A stretch of DNA of 64,000 bases, taken from contig JASGFJ010000022.1 in the NCBI GenBank assembly GCA_047605645.1, positions 1 through 64,000 of the forward strand, read 5' to 3'. The notes below the pieces were generated by a model. That model was not told the origin of the DNA. It worked only from the letters and a program-made list of their open reading frames with translations, and ran no database searches. This document shows positions 63,310 to 64,000 of the stretch, piece by piece (within the stretch, counting starts at the first letter, position 1; every line of letters begins with the position of its first letter). The translations under genes and the position numbers were made by a program. The DNA is from UBA1309 sp047605645 (GTDB lineage: Bacteria; Bacteroidota; Bacteroidia; Bacteroidales; Dysgonomonadaceae).

Positions 63310-64000
63310 ATGAGTTCGAAACGAGTTTTATACATCACACAAGAAATCTTTCCTTATTTACCTGAATCTGAAATTGCAAATACCAGCCGATATCTTCCTC
63401 AAGCTATTCAAGAAAAGGGTCGTGAAATCAGGACTTTCATGCCTCGTTTCGGGAATATAAACGAACGGAGAAATCAACTGCACGAAGTGATTCGACTTTC
63501 TGGTATGAATCTGATAATAGATGATACGGATCACCCGCTGATTATCAAGGTCGCATCCATTCAATCTGCCCGGATGCAGATCTATTTTATCGATAATGAC
63601 GATTTTTTCAGCAGAAAATTCACTACGGAAGATGTCAATGGACTGGAATTTGGAGATAATGACGAAAGAAGTATCTTTTTTGTCCGCGGAGTGATGGAAA
63701 CAGTCAAAAAACTTCGTTGGATCCCGGACATCATTCACTGTCACGGATGGATGACAGCCCTGACTCCTTTATTTATTAAGAAGGCTTATGCCGATGATCC
63801 TTGCTTTAAGAATTCAAAAGTTATCTATTCTTTGTATCACGATAACATGAAACGCCCTTTCGGCAAAGACTTTGCAAAAAAGACTCTCTTGGACGGAGTA
63901 TCTCCCAAGGACATCAAGGATATTGAAGGAGAAACCGATTATGCAAAATTGACTGAATTTGCCATGAAATATTCAGACGGCATCATCCAATCGAGTGCAG
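63310..64000 (+). CDS. glycogen/starch synthase, GT5-type N-terminal domain (3' end outside window)
   Basis: 230 residues are visible. It opens KRVLYITQEIFPYLPESEIA with TSRYLPQAIQEKGREIRTFM, the Rossmann start of GT5 starch/glycogen synthases, and has IIHCHGWMTALTPLFIKKAY with the conserved His-Gly-Trp. GT5 enzymes normally have KTGGL near the N-terminus; here the equivalent is SEIANTS, so the ADP-glucose-binding loop is altered. In Bacteroidales a short protein of this type is often just upstream of panC. Whether it is an active synthase is doubtful. The end is cut by the window. Confidence 0.8.
   Translation, partial: MSSKRVLYITQEIFPYLPESEIANTSRYLPQAIQEKGREIRTFMPRFGNINERRNQLHEVIRLSGMNLIIDDTDHPLIIKVASIQSARMQIYFIDNDDFFSRKFTTEDVNGLEFGDNDERSIFFVRGVMETVKKLRWIPDIIHCHGWMTALTPLFIKKAYADDPCFKNSKVIYSLYHDNMKRPFGKDFAKKTLLDGVSPKDIKDIEGETDYAKLTEFAMKYSDGIIQSSA

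Noticed and set aside
1..64000. CRISPR arrays, insertion sequences, prophage and restriction or other defence genes
   Set aside because: No direct-repeat/spacer pattern, transposase, integrase, phage structural gene or recognisable defence gene was seen on either strand.

Overview
The window is chromosomal DNA from a member of the Bacteroidales (phylum Bacteroidota). The evidence is: the lineage-typical MurF-Alr fusion; two-domain DUF1599, GSCFA, DUF4254 and short GT5-like proteins; an ECF sigma/FecR/TonB-receptor cascade; a type IX secretion (T9SS) sorting domain; GH95 and GH97 enzymes; and promoters carrying the Bacteroidota -7 motif TAnnTTTG. The genus cannot be fixed from this sequence; an A+T-rich Bacteroidales with a T9SS (for example near Dysgonomonas, Paludibacter or Tannerellaceae) would fit. 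There is no rRNA operon, insertion sequence, prophage or CRISPR array, so most of the window is core chromosome.

Layout. 1-1761 (minus): the tail of an efflux-type operon, with a Spy-like periplasmic protein followed by a TolC-family protein cut by the window edge. 2189-9961 (plus): a housekeeping run of DUF1599, DoxX/MauE-type membrane protein, tpiA, SPOR protein, folE, patatin, GH13 amylase and prs. 10000-16395 (minus): GT9 glycosyltransferase, DUF4254, tRNA-His, glycogen phosphorylase and a GT3 glycogen synthase. 16494-20958 (plus, apart from one regulator): acyltransferase, omega-amidase, endonuclease IV, and an HxlR regulator divergent from a metallo-beta-lactamase-fold hydrolase. 21456-26398 (minus): an ABC-2-type efflux operon (TolC, HlyD, two permeases) without its own ATPase. 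26557-30045 (minus): murF-alr and GSCFA. 30173-31980: a hairpin/short-leader element that may be an antisense sRNA, then a polyprenyl-phosphate sugar transferase. 31979-36828 (minus): TamB and an ArsC-like protein.

37061-47379 (minus) is the main accessory region. It holds an ECF sigma factor, its FecR anti-sigma factor and a TonB-dependent transducer/receptor with STN domain, followed by at least five small lipoproteins, a von Willebrand A lipoprotein, an outer-membrane beta-barrel and two visibly decayed genes. A strong terminator closes it at 36995-37030. The order suggests one surface-signalling system controlling a set of cell-surface proteins whose role I do not recognise. It is the best candidate here for an undescribed system.

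48095-64000: GH95 alpha-L-fucosidase and recG (minus). Then, on plus: a T9SS-sorted small protein translationally coupled to a beta-helix carbohydrate-binding protein, a DUF805 protein, prfB with its programmed +1 frameshift, an OmpA-like/TPR lipoprotein, a GH97 glycosidase of the retaining type, and the 5' part of a GT5-type glycogen/starch synthase. Glycogen metabolism (GH13, phosphorylase, GT3 synthase, GT5-like protein) recurs across the window. The two glycosidases are not next to a SusC/SusD pair.
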